DNA from: a bacterium
GTDB lineage: Bacteria > SZUA-79 > Acidulodesulfobacterales > Acidulodesulfobacteraceae
Assembly (NCBI GenBank): GCA_021795355.1
Contig: JAJYPL010000003.1
Coordinates: 28,591-81,014 of the forward strand
Direction of reading: 5' to 3'
DNA: 52,424 nt
Part shown: one piece after another, positions 15,183 to 23,141 of the stretch
Layout: the number at the start of each line of letters is the position of its first letter
Position numbering within the stretch: position 1 is the first letter of the stretch
Notes under the pieces: model-generated
What the model was told of the DNA's origin: nothing
Databases searched by the model: none
What the model saw: the letters and a program-made list of their open reading frames with translations, nothing else
Made by a program: the position numbers and the translations under genes

Positions 15183-16028
15183 ATGAAACAGTATTTATTT
15201 GAATTATTTGAAAATAAAGAATACGATTCAAATTTTGAAAGATTTAAATTTAAAATCCCGTCCTTAAGGGTTTCTCTTTTAGGCAGGTGCAACGAAAACT
15301 GTTTTTACTGCCACAACGAAGGCGTTCCCAAAAAAATTTCTTCGATTATTCGGACCGGCGATATAATAAACGTAATATATTCGCTTAAAGGTTTCGGACT
15401 TAAAAAAATTAAATTTACCGGCGGCGAACCCCTGCTCTATAAAGATTTAAAAAATCTTTTGTATAAGGTCAAACATATCAATGATTTAAAACTATATATT
15501 ACGACGAACGGCACTCTTATAAGGAAAAGAATTAAAGACATTAGCCCTAATATTATAGATAAAATATCCGTAAGTTTAGATACGTTAGACCCGAAATTTT
15601 ATAAATATATTACGGGCAAAGACTATTTAAACGAAGTTCTTTCAGGGCTTCAGATGCTAAAAAATTTCGGTTATAACGTAGAAATAGACGCCGTTTTGCT
15701 GAAAAATATAAATTCCGCAAAGGCGTCTTTAAACGAATTAATAGATTATTGCGTAAATAACGGTTTTGATTTGCAGTTTATAGAATTATCCAACGAAGAA
15801 ACCGGCGAGGCGCCGTATTCTAAGTTTTATGCCGACCCTTACGTAACGTTAAAAAAAGCAGGATTAGATTTTTCAAACGACGATACGAACGACAGGCAGT
15901 TTTTTAAAATTAAAAATTCTAAAATTACGCTATGCAGAAAGGTAAGCGACGTCTGCAAATCTACAGGGGACAGATGCAGCGGACTGAGGCTTCTGCCTAA
16001 CGGCGTTCTTAAAAATTTTTATTATTAA
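15183..16028 (+). CDS. moaA: MoaA-like radical SAM protein with altered C-terminal cluster
   Basis: This 281-residue protein has the radical-SAM CxxxCxxC site (Cys36, Cys40, Cys43), FTGGEP and the MoaA-like barrel, suggesting GTP 3',8-cyclase activity for molybdopterin. It is about 45 residues shorter than usual MoaA. The canonical second-cluster motif CxxCx13C is not kept: aligning RCSGLRLLPNGVLKNF leaves Cys265 only, with Gly at the -3 position and Phe279 in place of the last cysteine. Extra Cys251 and Cys258 give a C-x6-C-x6-C arrangement. The usual GG end is absent. It may be a rewired MoaA or a MoaA-derived enzyme. Confidence 0.75.
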   Translation: MKQYLFELFENKEYDSNFERFKFKIPSLRVSLLGRCNENCFYCHNEGVPKKISSIIRTGDIINVIYSLKGFGLKKIKFTGGEPLLYKDLKNLLYKVKHINDLKLYITTNGTLIRKRIKDISPNIIDKISVSLDTLDPKFYKYITGKDYLNEVLSGLQMLKNFGYNVEIDAVLLKNINSAKASLNELIDYCVNNGFDLQFIELSNEETGEAPYSKFYADPYVTLKKAGLDFSNDDTNDRQFFKIKNSKITLCRKVSDVCKSTGDRCSGLRLLPNGVLKNFYY

Positions 16029-16051
16029 ATATTTGAGGTAAATAAAATTAA

Positions 16052-16537
16052 ATGATAGTCGAACTGAACGGAAAAGAAGCGGGATTAACGTTTGAATGTA
16101 TGCATATAGTGCCGGGAAGAGGAGACTGCTCAAGAATACATCCGCATTTTCATTACGTGGACGTTTTGATTGACGGAGAATTCGACGATAAAAGAAGGAT
16201 AGTCCATCTTTATAACTTAAAAGCCGTTATAAAAAGAATATGTTCTACGTTTGAGGATAAAATATTAATAGCGGATTATCCCGAAAGCGTTCAGCGCATT
16301 ACCGTAGAAGAACAGCATTACAGGATAGAAATTAACGGCAAAATATATCTTATACCGAAAGCCGATATTTTTAAAATAAAGTGTCCGTCGTTAAATATCG
16401 AAGATTTGACTGTTTATTTTGCCGGCGAACTTGCTGCAGATTTAAAAAACAAGGAAATGTTTAACCCTATAAATTATTTTGAAGTTACGTTAAGCGAAGG
16501 CCACGGCCAAAGAGGCAGAATAAAGATAGAATTATGA
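16052..16537 (+). CDS. Divergent 6-pyruvoyltetrahydropterin synthase/QueD-like protein
   Basis: This 161-residue protein keeps the T-fold signature of the PTPS/QueD family: zinc-ligand histidines in FECMHIV and IHPHFH, the catalytic cysteine in DCSRIHPH, the LKAVIKRI helix and a late glutamate in VTLSEGHGQRG. The usual catalytic DHxxLN reads EDKILI, so Asp remains but His is replaced by Lys. A roughly 30-residue insertion follows. Canonical enzymes act on dihydroneopterin triphosphate; this protein's substrate is unknown. It sits between moaA-like and mobA genes, pointing to a pterin/molybdenum-cofactor role. Confidence 0.65.
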   Translation: MIVELNGKEAGLTFECMHIVPGRGDCSRIHPHFHYVDVLIDGEFDDKRRIVHLYNLKAVIKRICSTFEDKILIADYPESVQRITVEEQHYRIEINGKIYLIPKADIFKIKCPSLNIEDLTVYFAGELAADLKNKEMFNPINYFEVTLSEGHGQRGRIKIEL

Positions 16538-16560
16538 TTGCGGCCGTTTTATTTAATTAA

Positions 16561-17514
16561 ATGCGAAAATTAAGCTGTATAATACTTGCCGGGGGCGAAT
16601 CTAAAAGATTTGGAGAAAATAAAGCTTTCTTTAGTTTTAACGGAAAATCGTTTATAGAAAGAGCGGCCGAAACAGCTTTAAAATTAAGCGGCGAAATAAT
16701 AATTTCGGCAAGAGAAAAAGAAAGCGCCGGACTGTATATCAATGAATTAAAAAATAAGTTAAATATAAATCCTCCTGTAATAGCCGACGATAAAAACTGC
16801 GGCTTTATAGGTCCGCTTAAAGGGATTTACAGTTGCATTAAACATCTTAAAGGCAAATACGTCCTTGTTATGGAGTGCGACGCGCCTTTATTTAATTTTT
16901 CGGCTGCAAAAGAACTTATGGAAAAAATGGAGAAGGAGAACGTAAATGCGGTAGTGCCTTTATGGCCGGATTCTACCGTAGAACCCCTCCTTGGAGTTTA
17001 TAATACAAAAAAAACGGCTGCGGTTTTAGATATTTTAAACGATTACGCATTGAATCTCGAAAAAAATTTTCCTTTTAAGGATTCGGTGAATATTTCAAGA
17101 TTTTTGCCGTCCGTATATTATTACAGTATATTAGATATAATAAGAAAAAATACGGATTTAAAAATTGAATTTTTTATGAATATTAATTCTAAGAAAGATA
17201 TTGAAAATTACTTGTCAGGAAAAATTAATATTGATAAACAAAAATACGCAAAAAGCGTTAAAATAATAAAAGCTAATAAATTTTTTAACATAAAAAATCC
17301 GGAGGGAAAACCGGCGGGAATACTTGCAAATGCTCTCTATTACTGGTGGATATATTCAAAAACGGGAAATTGCATATATTTAAAAAAATCATACGGCTAT
17401 TTTAAAAAAGACGCCGATAAATATTACGCAGGCGGATTAGATTTTATGGGCGGAAAATTAATTAAAACGATACGCGGACATGTAGGCTCATTTAGCGAAG
17501 AAATATGCAAGTAA
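16561..17514 (+). CDS. mobA: MobA-like molybdenum cofactor guanylyltransferase with C-terminal extension
   Basis: This 317-residue protein starts with the nucleotidyltransferase signature LAGGESKRFGENKAFFSFNGKSF and has the MECDAPLF metal site, giving a MobA domain over about residues 1-205. MobA attaches GMP to molybdopterin, needed for the bis-MGD enzyme upstream. About 100 further residues (with AGILANALYYWWIYSKTG and FMGGKLIKTIRGHVGSFSEEICK) are not part of normal MobA and resemble nothing I recognise. It lies 30 bp before the CooF-like gene. Confidence 0.8.
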   Translation: MRKLSCIILAGGESKRFGENKAFFSFNGKSFIERAAETALKLSGEIIISAREKESAGLYINELKNKLNINPPVIADDKNCGFIGPLKGIYSCIKHLKGKYVLVMECDAPLFNFSAAKELMEKMEKENVNAVVPLWPDSTVEPLLGVYNTKKTAAVLDILNDYALNLEKNFPFKDSVNISRFLPSVYYYSILDIIRKNTDLKIEFFMNINSKKDIENYLSGKINIDKQKYAKSVKIIKANKFFNIKNPEGKPAGILANALYYWWIYSKTGNCIYLKKSYGYFKKDADKYYAGGLDFMGGKLIKTIRGHVGSFSEEICK

Positions 17515-17544
17515 ACAAAAATAATTAAATAAAAAGAGGCTGTT

Positions 17545-18093
17545 ATGAGTAAAAAACTTACAAATTTAGAAGAAGATTTAAAGAAAAATCAAATAGAAAT
17601 AATGCTCTACCCGTCAAAATGCGACGGATGCGAAAGCGAAGGCTTCGCGGCTTGCGTAAAAGCATGCGAATCGCATATGGCTCAAAAATACGGTTCAAAA
17701 TATGCCGGGGCCAGAATTAATATAAAAAAGAAAGAAAACAAGTTTTTTCCTCTTATATGCCACAATTGCGACGAGGCGCCGTGCGCCGATGCATGTATGC
17801 CGGGCGCAAGATACAAAGATTTGGAATCGGGGTGGACGGTGACAAACTATAAAAAATGCGTCGGATGCTGGATGTGCGTAATGTCGTGCCCGTTTGGAGC
17901 TATAGAAAGAATAGGAAAAGGCCATTTTGCTTCAAAATGCGACGGATGCTCAGACGAGGATACGCCGAAATGCGTAGAAGCCTGCAAGAAAGGGGCGTTA
18001 AAAAGAATCGGCATCAAAAATTATTCATATGAAAGAAGGCTTTCCGTCGCAAAAAAAATATACGGACCTTATATAAAATCGATATCTAAGTAA
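17545..18093 (+). CDS. CooF-like four-cluster ferredoxin
   Basis: This 182-residue protein has four cysteine groups: CDGCESEGFAACVKAC, CHNCDEAPCADAC, CVGCWMCVMSCP and CDGCSDEDTPKCVEAC. It resembles CooF/HycB-type electron-transfer ferredoxins. It lies 21 bp upstream of an FAD/NAD oxidoreductase, the pairing seen beside CO dehydrogenases and other soluble redox enzymes. Here it probably moves electrons between the molybdoenzyme and NAD(H). Confidence 0.8.
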   Translation: MSKKLTNLEEDLKKNQIEIMLYPSKCDGCESEGFAACVKACESHMAQKYGSKYAGARINIKKKENKFFPLICHNCDEAPCADACMPGARYKDLESGWTVTNYKKCVGCWMCVMSCPFGAIERIGKGHFASKCDGCSDEDTPKCVEACKKGALKRIGIKNYSYERRLSVAKKIYGPYIKSISK

Positions 18094-18114
18094 TATTAAA
18101 AAGGGGATAAGATT

Positions 18115-19440
18115 ATGAAATACGTTATTATAGGAAATTCATACGCGGGTTTATCGTGCGCCGATGCAATCAGGCGCTTCGACAAGTCGGGAGAAGTCGT
18201 AATAATATCTGACGAAAACTACAGGGCTTACGCAAGACCTTTGATTTCATATTATTTGGAAGGAAAAACTACCGACGAAACTATATGGTATAAAGAAGAC
18301 GATTATTACGAAAAAAATAATTTCGATTTAATGCTCGGAAAAAAAGTAGTTTCCGTCGATACCAATGCAAAAAGAGTAGTTTTGGAAGACGGCGCAGCAG
18401 TTAATTACGACAAATTGTTTGTCGGACCGGGCGGAACGCCTTTTATACCCCCGACGGAAGGATTCAATCCCGATTCACCTATGATGGGTACTTTTACCCG
18501 TTTCGACGATGCAAAAAAAATGGAAAAAGCCGCAAAAATGTCTAAAAGAAAAGAAGCGATAGTCGTCGGCGGCGGACTTATAGGACTTAAGGCATCGGAA
18601 GGCTTAAGGGCATTAGGTCTTCATACGACGATAGTCGAATTATTGCCGAGAGTTCTCGGGCTTGCTCTCGACGAAGTATCCGGAAATATTACGTCGAAAA
18701 AGCTTAACGAAAACGGCATAGATACGGCTACCGGAGAAACGGTTGTTAAAATAAATTTAGACGAATCCGGCAATCCCGTCAGCGTTTTATTGAAAAGCGG
18801 CAAAGAATTGCCTGCCGATATAGTCGTTGTCGGCGTAGGCGTAAGACCTAACGTCGGATTCCTCGAAGGAAGCGGAGTAAAAATAGACAGGGGTATAATA
18901 GTCGATAAAACTATGATGACGAGCGTTAAAGACGTATATGCAGGAGGCGACGCCACTGTAATCTACGACGTTATAAACAAACGCCCGAATATAATAGCAA
19001 TAGTTCCGTTGGCGTGCGAGGAAGGAAGGGTTGCGGGAACTAACATGGCCGGAGTTTACAGGGAATACCCGGGAGGTATGGGTTTGAATTCCGTCGAAAT
19101 ATACGGACTTCCGATAGTGACTATAGGTTTAACCAATCCGTCTAATGAAACGCAAAATGTTTACGTCTTTCAGGATGATAAGATTTACAGGAAATTAGTA
19201 TATGACGGAGAAGTGCTTGTAGGAGCCATACTTCTCGGCGATATTTCCGGCAGCGGAATATTATCCGCAATTATCAGGCAGGGATTAAAATGCCTAAAAT
19301 ATAAAGACGAATTTTTAAACGGCAATATATATTCATTCGTTATAGATAACGAATTTGAAATATACAACATAAATGAAGGTTACGCCATAAGGGGAGACTT
19401 TGAAGACCTTCCGGAATTTTCGAGGACTAACTGGCGGTAA
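18115..19440 (+). CDS. FAD/NAD(P)-dependent oxidoreductase (FNOR type)
   Basis: This 441-residue flavoprotein has an N-terminal FAD motif beginning YVIIGNSYAG, an internal NAD(H) motif VVGGGLIGLKASE near residue 145, and the FAD motif VKDVYAGGDA near 275. The family covers NADH oxidase, NirB N-terminus, rubredoxin reductase and the FNOR partner of CooF. No redox-active CxxxxC of disulfide reductases is visible. With the CooF-like gene it would form an NAD-linked electron branch. It ends the 10-kb co-directional run. Confidence 0.8.
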   Translation: MKYVIIGNSYAGLSCADAIRRFDKSGEVVIISDENYRAYARPLISYYLEGKTTDETIWYKEDDYYEKNNFDLMLGKKVVSVDTNAKRVVLEDGAAVNYDKLFVGPGGTPFIPPTEGFNPDSPMMGTFTRFDDAKKMEKAAKMSKRKEAIVVGGGLIGLKASEGLRALGLHTTIVELLPRVLGLALDEVSGNITSKKLNENGIDTATGETVVKINLDESGNPVSVLLKSGKELPADIVVVGVGVRPNVGFLEGSGVKIDRGIIVDKTMMTSVKDVYAGGDATVIYDVINKRPNIIAIVPLACEEGRVAGTNMAGVYREYPGGMGLNSVEIYGLPIVTIGLTNPSNETQNVYVFQDDKIYRKLVYDGEVLVGAILLGDISGSGILSAIIRQGLKCLKYKDEFLNGNIYSFVIDNEFEIYNINEGYAIRGDFEDLPEFSRTNWR

Positions 19441-19454
19441 CCGTCAGGCAATCA

Positions 19455-19631
19455 GGAAAAGGTGTCAGATTAATTTTTTGCAAATAACTTTCTATGTTAA
19501 TTGATATAGAAAAGGTGTCAGATTTTATTTTCCGCATATATAAAGTCCAATTTGTGACGGGGAAAGAATTGAATTATTTGCCTGTATTATATAACAAAAT
19601 GCTTGCGGAAAATTAATCTGACGCCTTTTCC
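19455..19631. repeat. Family B composite repeat (truncated copy plus complete 123-bp copy)
   Basis: A complete element spans 19509-19631, with ends GAAAAGGTGTCAGATT and AATCTGACGCCTTTTC and a decayed family A palindrome inside (TTTGTGACGGGGAAAGAATT). Upstream, 19455-19500 matches the other end of the same element in reverse orientation, as if a second copy had been truncated by insertion. The block fills the 228-base gap before a small gene. Confidence 0.75.
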
Positions 19632-19668
19632 GTTCAATATTTTATTTACATACGAAAGGTGATAAATT

Positions 19669-19863
19669 ATGAATAGCGAAAACGAAAAGCCTATAAATGT
19701 TTTACTTGAAGAATTACTCATAGAAGTAAGTGCAGTTTCTTCCGAAAATTTCGACAAGTGGTATGAAAAGAAAAGGAAAGTTTTTAACATAGGCGTTAAA
19801 AATTACCCAACTAAAGAAGAATTTATAAAATACGTAAACTACGCGTTAAGCATCGGGAATTAG
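19669..19863 (+). CDS. Hypothetical 64-residue protein
   Basis: This small charged, helical protein (ends KEEFIKYVNYALSIGN) has no recognised domain. A clear AAAGGTG ribosome-binding site lies seven bases upstream of its ATG, which supports it. It is isolated between two repeat nests and has no co-directional partner. Function unknown. Confidence 0.55.
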   Translation: MNSENEKPINVLLEELLIEVSAVSSENFDKWYEKKRKVFNIGVKNYPTKEEFIKYVNYALSIGN

Positions 19864-19864
19864 C

Positions 19865-20092
19865 GTCATTGCGAGCAAAGCGGACGTACGGAGTCCCGTG
19901 CAGCTAACTAATCTTTAAAGGCGAGATTGCTTCGTCGCTTTCGCTCCTCGCAATGACAGCCTTTATATTTGATGCTTCTGTTTCCCAATCCTTAAGTTGT
20001 GACGGTGCTATACAAACAACTAATGCAACTCATCGTCATTGCGAGCGTTAGCGAAGCAATCTTTGCTGATTTGTGACGATGACACCTTTTCC
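19865..20092. repeat. Nest of GTCATTGCGAG repeats and family A/B remnants
   Basis: GTCATTGCGAG at 19865-19875 pairs with CTCGCAATGAC at 19947-19957, and a further copy starts at 20035. Fragments TTGTGACGGTGC (near 19997) and GACACCTTTTCC (20081-20092) are remnants of families A and B. The GTCATTGCGAG type is a widespread dispersed repeat in bacterial genomes. The 245-base gap contains no gene that I can see. Confidence 0.7.
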
Positions 20093-20108
20093 TATTGCAC
20101 ATAGATAG

Positions 20109-22442
20109 TTATCTGAGTTTTTCCATCAGCGGTTTTTTGATATAGTCCAGCATAATCATGTAAATAAAAGTCGCCGCAAGCAGTATAAATATATATACGA
20201 AAGGAACTTTAGTCATGAGTATGCCGAAACCGGCCATTAAAGTGATAATTATTAAATCTAACGCGCTTGCAAGCATTAAATAGTTTCCCGGTTTAGAACT
20301 CCAGAAATGACGTTCTTCCCTTACTAAATAAACGGTTGCCTGTGCGCTGAATACTAAAGATAAAAACGTAAATGTTTGAACCTCAGGCAAACTCATTCCT
20401 ATCGAGTAATACCCGATATAATATGAAATAAAAGAATAAATCAGCCACGCTCCTGCTATTACGAGAGACGCGGAAACTATAAGTTTTATTTTCCATTTGT
20501 CGGGTTTACGTGAATATACCGCATTGTCTTTTGCTATAGACATAGTGACGAAATCGTTGGCAAAAACAAGTATTAGAATAAGTTTGGGAGTAGTAACGAA
20601 CTTCCCGAAAAATATAAGTCCTAAACTCAAAAAAAGCGCAACCTGAAAAGTTTTTGATATTTTATTTAAAGTATAAGTCAGCATTCTCCTGTAAACCATT
20701 CTGCCGTATTTTACGGCATCCACGATATTTGCAAGACCGGGTTCCGTCAATATCAGGCTCGCCGATGCCTTTGCTACGTCCGTGGCATTAGCTACGGCAA
20801 TGCCGACTTCCGCCTGTTTAAGCGCAGGCGCGTCGTTTACCCCGTCGCCCGTCATTCCGGTAATTTTTTTTAGTTTCTGCAAACCCTGTACGAGATGAAA
20901 CTTATCTTCGGGAAAAACTCCCGCAAACACGTCGCAGCCGGATGGATTTTTAAATTTTTCCTTCGTGCATACGTTGTCTCCAAGGCCGATTAAGCGGGCA
21001 GTCGTTTTAGCGGTGAGTTCCGTATCCCCGGTAACCATACGCACTCTGATTCCTAAATTTTTAAGTTCATTTAATAATTTTTTAGAATCTTTCCTTGGGG
21101 GATCGGAAAGTCCTAGAATTCCAACGGCAAAATATTTATTTTCTTTTTCGTTTTGAATAGTTACAGCTATTACTCTATAGCCCATAGCCTCGAATTTTTC
21201 GGATTCTTCCCTAAGTTTTTTTGCATCGTTTTCGTCAAGATTTTTTTCGACAATTATAGGCGAACCTTTAATCGAACTAATTAATTTTTTTTCGCCTTTT
21301 TCAGATACTTCCAGCAATGCTTCCGCTCTTTTCGTCTGGGGGTCGAACGGCGTAAATTTGACCGTTTTTCCTATTTCCGGCAGGCTCAATTTATTGTTTT
21401 TTATATAAGACAATATAGATAAATCTATAGGGTCCTGCGTAGATTCATCCGATGCCGCAGCCGCATACGCAAAAAGTTCATTTTCGCTGAAAGGTTCAAG
21501 CGTTTTAAAATCTGTAAGAAAAAGCGCATTTTCAGTTAAAGTGCCGGTTTTATCGGAACATAATTCTTCCATAGACGCAATGTCTTCTATTGCGGAAAGA
21601 TGCGTTACCAATATTCCCCTGTTTGCAAGTTCCATCGAAGCAAGCGCGGTAGCCAAAGTAAAAGTAACCGGAAGAGCGACCGGTATAGACGCTACTAAGA
21701 GGATTAAAGCAAAGGGCAGCATTTCGGCAAAATTCAATTTGTATATAAGGGCGTACGCAAGTATTAAAACTACGAGAATGCCGTCTATCATAATAAAATA
21801 GCGTACTATTTTTAAAATTAATTCTTCGATATGTCCCTTAGTTTTTGCAGATTTTATAAGTTCCGCCGTTTTCCCGAAATAGCTTTTTTCTCCGGTCTCC
21901 GTAACTTTGCAGGTAGCTTCTCCTCTTTTAATTACGGAACCGGAATATATAAGACCGCCTTCGTTTCTGTCCACCGGCTGGGATTCTCCGGTCAGAGCCG
22001 ACTGGTCCACCAGTACGCTGCCTGAAATAATTTCGGTATCCGCCGGAACCAAATCGCCCATTCGGACGTGAATCACGTCGCCAGGAACTAACTGTTCGGC
22101 GCTTAATTTAACCCATTTTCCGTCCCTTAATACTCTCGAGATAATTTTAAGCTGTTTTTTTAAAAGTTCGAGAGCTTTTTCCGCCTTGTTCTCCTGTTGA
22201 AACGATATTACTGCGTTAAATAAGATTAAACCGATGATAATATATGCTTCTATGTTTTTCCCCAGTATTAATTCGATAATAAAGGTAAATTCCAACATCC
22301 ATGCTACCGGATTCCAAAATTTTAAAAGAAAAATTTCAATCGGATGCTTTTTTTTCTCTTTTATTTCGTTTAAGCCGTACCTTTTAATTAATTCTTCGGC
22401 TTCCGAAGAAGATAATCCTTTAATTTCTTTGTCCATATCCAT
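20109..22442 (-). CDS. P3A-type proton-translocating ATPase
   Basis: This 777-residue P-type ATPase has ALTGES (about 149-154), the PVALP membrane motif (about 254), phosphorylated Asp297 in CSDKTGTLT, and TGDGVNDAP. It lacks heavy-metal-binding domains and the CPx motif. The length and the opening GLSSSEAEELIKRYGLNEI match plasma-membrane H+-ATPases of fungi, plants and several acidophilic prokaryotes. It would pump protons out at the expense of ATP and help hold cytoplasmic pH. It is transcribed alone, divergent from mobB. Confidence 0.88.
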   Translation of the reverse strand: MDMDKEIKGLSSSEAEELIKRYGLNEIKEKKKHPIEIFLLKFWNPVAWMLEFTFIIELILGKNIEAYIIIGLILFNAVISFQQENKAEKALELLKKQLKIISRVLRDGKWVKLSAEQLVPGDVIHVRMGDLVPADTEIISGSVLVDQSALTGESQPVDRNEGGLIYSGSVIKRGEATCKVTETGEKSYFGKTAELIKSAKTKGHIEELILKIVRYFIMIDGILVVLILAYALIYKLNFAEMLPFALILLVASIPVALPVTFTLATALASMELANRGILVTHLSAIEDIASMEELCSDKTGTLTENALFLTDFKTLEPFSENELFAYAAAASDESTQDPIDLSILSYIKNNKLSLPEIGKTVKFTPFDPQTKRAEALLEVSEKGEKKLISSIKGSPIIVEKNLDENDAKKLREESEKFEAMGYRVIAVTIQNEKENKYFAVGILGLSDPPRKDSKKLLNELKNLGIRVRMVTGDTELTAKTTARLIGLGDNVCTKEKFKNPSGCDVFAGVFPEDKFHLVQGLQKLKKITGMTGDGVNDAPALKQAEVGIAVANATDVAKASASLILTEPGLANIVDAVKYGRMVYRRMLTYTLNKISKTFQVALFLSLGLIFFGKFVTTPKLILILVFANDFVTMSIAKDNAVYSRKPDKWKIKLIVSASLVIAGAWLIYSFISYYIGYYSIGMSLPEVQTFTFLSLVFSAQATVYLVREERHFWSSKPGNYLMLASALDLIIITLMAGFGILMTKVPFVYIFILLAATFIYMIMLDYIKKPLMEKLR

Positions 22443-22530
22443 ATAATTTTATTTTTTTAAGATTAATTTGTAAAATTTATTTTAAATTTTGTTATAATAA
22501 ATAACAGATTGAATCGGCCGGATATTATAT

Positions 22531-22560
22531 TTGCACGATTTATATTATACATAATATGCT
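22531..22560 (+). promoter_or_regulatory. Promoter of the mobB-dus-ferredoxin run
   Basis: TTGCAC (22531-22536) and TATGCT (22555-22560) are separated by 18 bases. The spacer and -10 contain ATATTAT-AC-ATAATAT (22542-22557), an inverted repeat that could be an operator. Confidence 0.4.
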
Positions 22561-22598
22561 TTATATATACAAATACTGACGATAAACGGTAAAAATTT

Positions 22599-23141
22599 AT
22601 GGTTAAAACAAAAAGCGGTAAAATCCCCGCCGTAGTTTCTTTCCTTGCAAGGTCGGGAACGGGTAAAACTACTTTAATAGAAAAAATAATAAAAATACTG
22701 TCTCAAAAGGGGTATAAAGTCTCTTCTATAAAACACACCGACCATAACGTTTCTGCGGATACGGAAGGGAAAGATTCATGGAGGCATAAAAATGCCGGCG
22801 CATTTTCTACGATGCTTATATCTAAAGAAAAAATTTCATTTTTCAGCGATATAGAGCCGTCCGCCGATATTTCCATAGACCGCTTAATATCTATTTTTTT
22901 TACAGGTTCCGACATAGTTATAGTGGAAGGTTTTAAAGAACTCGGCGTAAAAAAAATTGAGCTTGCGAGAAAAGATGCGGGCGGTTTGGAACTAAGATTT
23001 AAAAACGACCCCAATCTTCTCCTAGTCTGCGCCGACGAACCGATAAGCGGCTTGGACGTTCCGCAAATAAATATTAACGATGCAGAAAAAATATCTTCTT
23101 TTATAGAGAACGATATTATTCTGAATAATTCTGCTATATGA
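22599..23141 (+). CDS. mobB: Molybdopterin-guanine dinucleotide biosynthesis adapter MobB
   Basis: This 180-residue P-loop protein has the Walker A LARSGTGKTTLIEKII and the MobB pattern SIKHTDHNVSADTEGKDSWRHKNAGA, followed by DIVIVEGFKELGVKKIELAR. MobB binds GTP and assists MobA. It lies 3 kb from the mobA-containing island on the same strand, and its last codon overlaps the dus start by four bases. Confidence 0.88.
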   Translation: MVKTKSGKIPAVVSFLARSGTGKTTLIEKIIKILSQKGYKVSSIKHTDHNVSADTEGKDSWRHKNAGAFSTMLISKEKISFFSDIEPSADISIDRLISIFFTGSDIVIVEGFKELGVKKIELARKDAGGLELRFKNDPNLLLVCADEPISGLDVPQININDAEKISSFIENDIILNNSAI

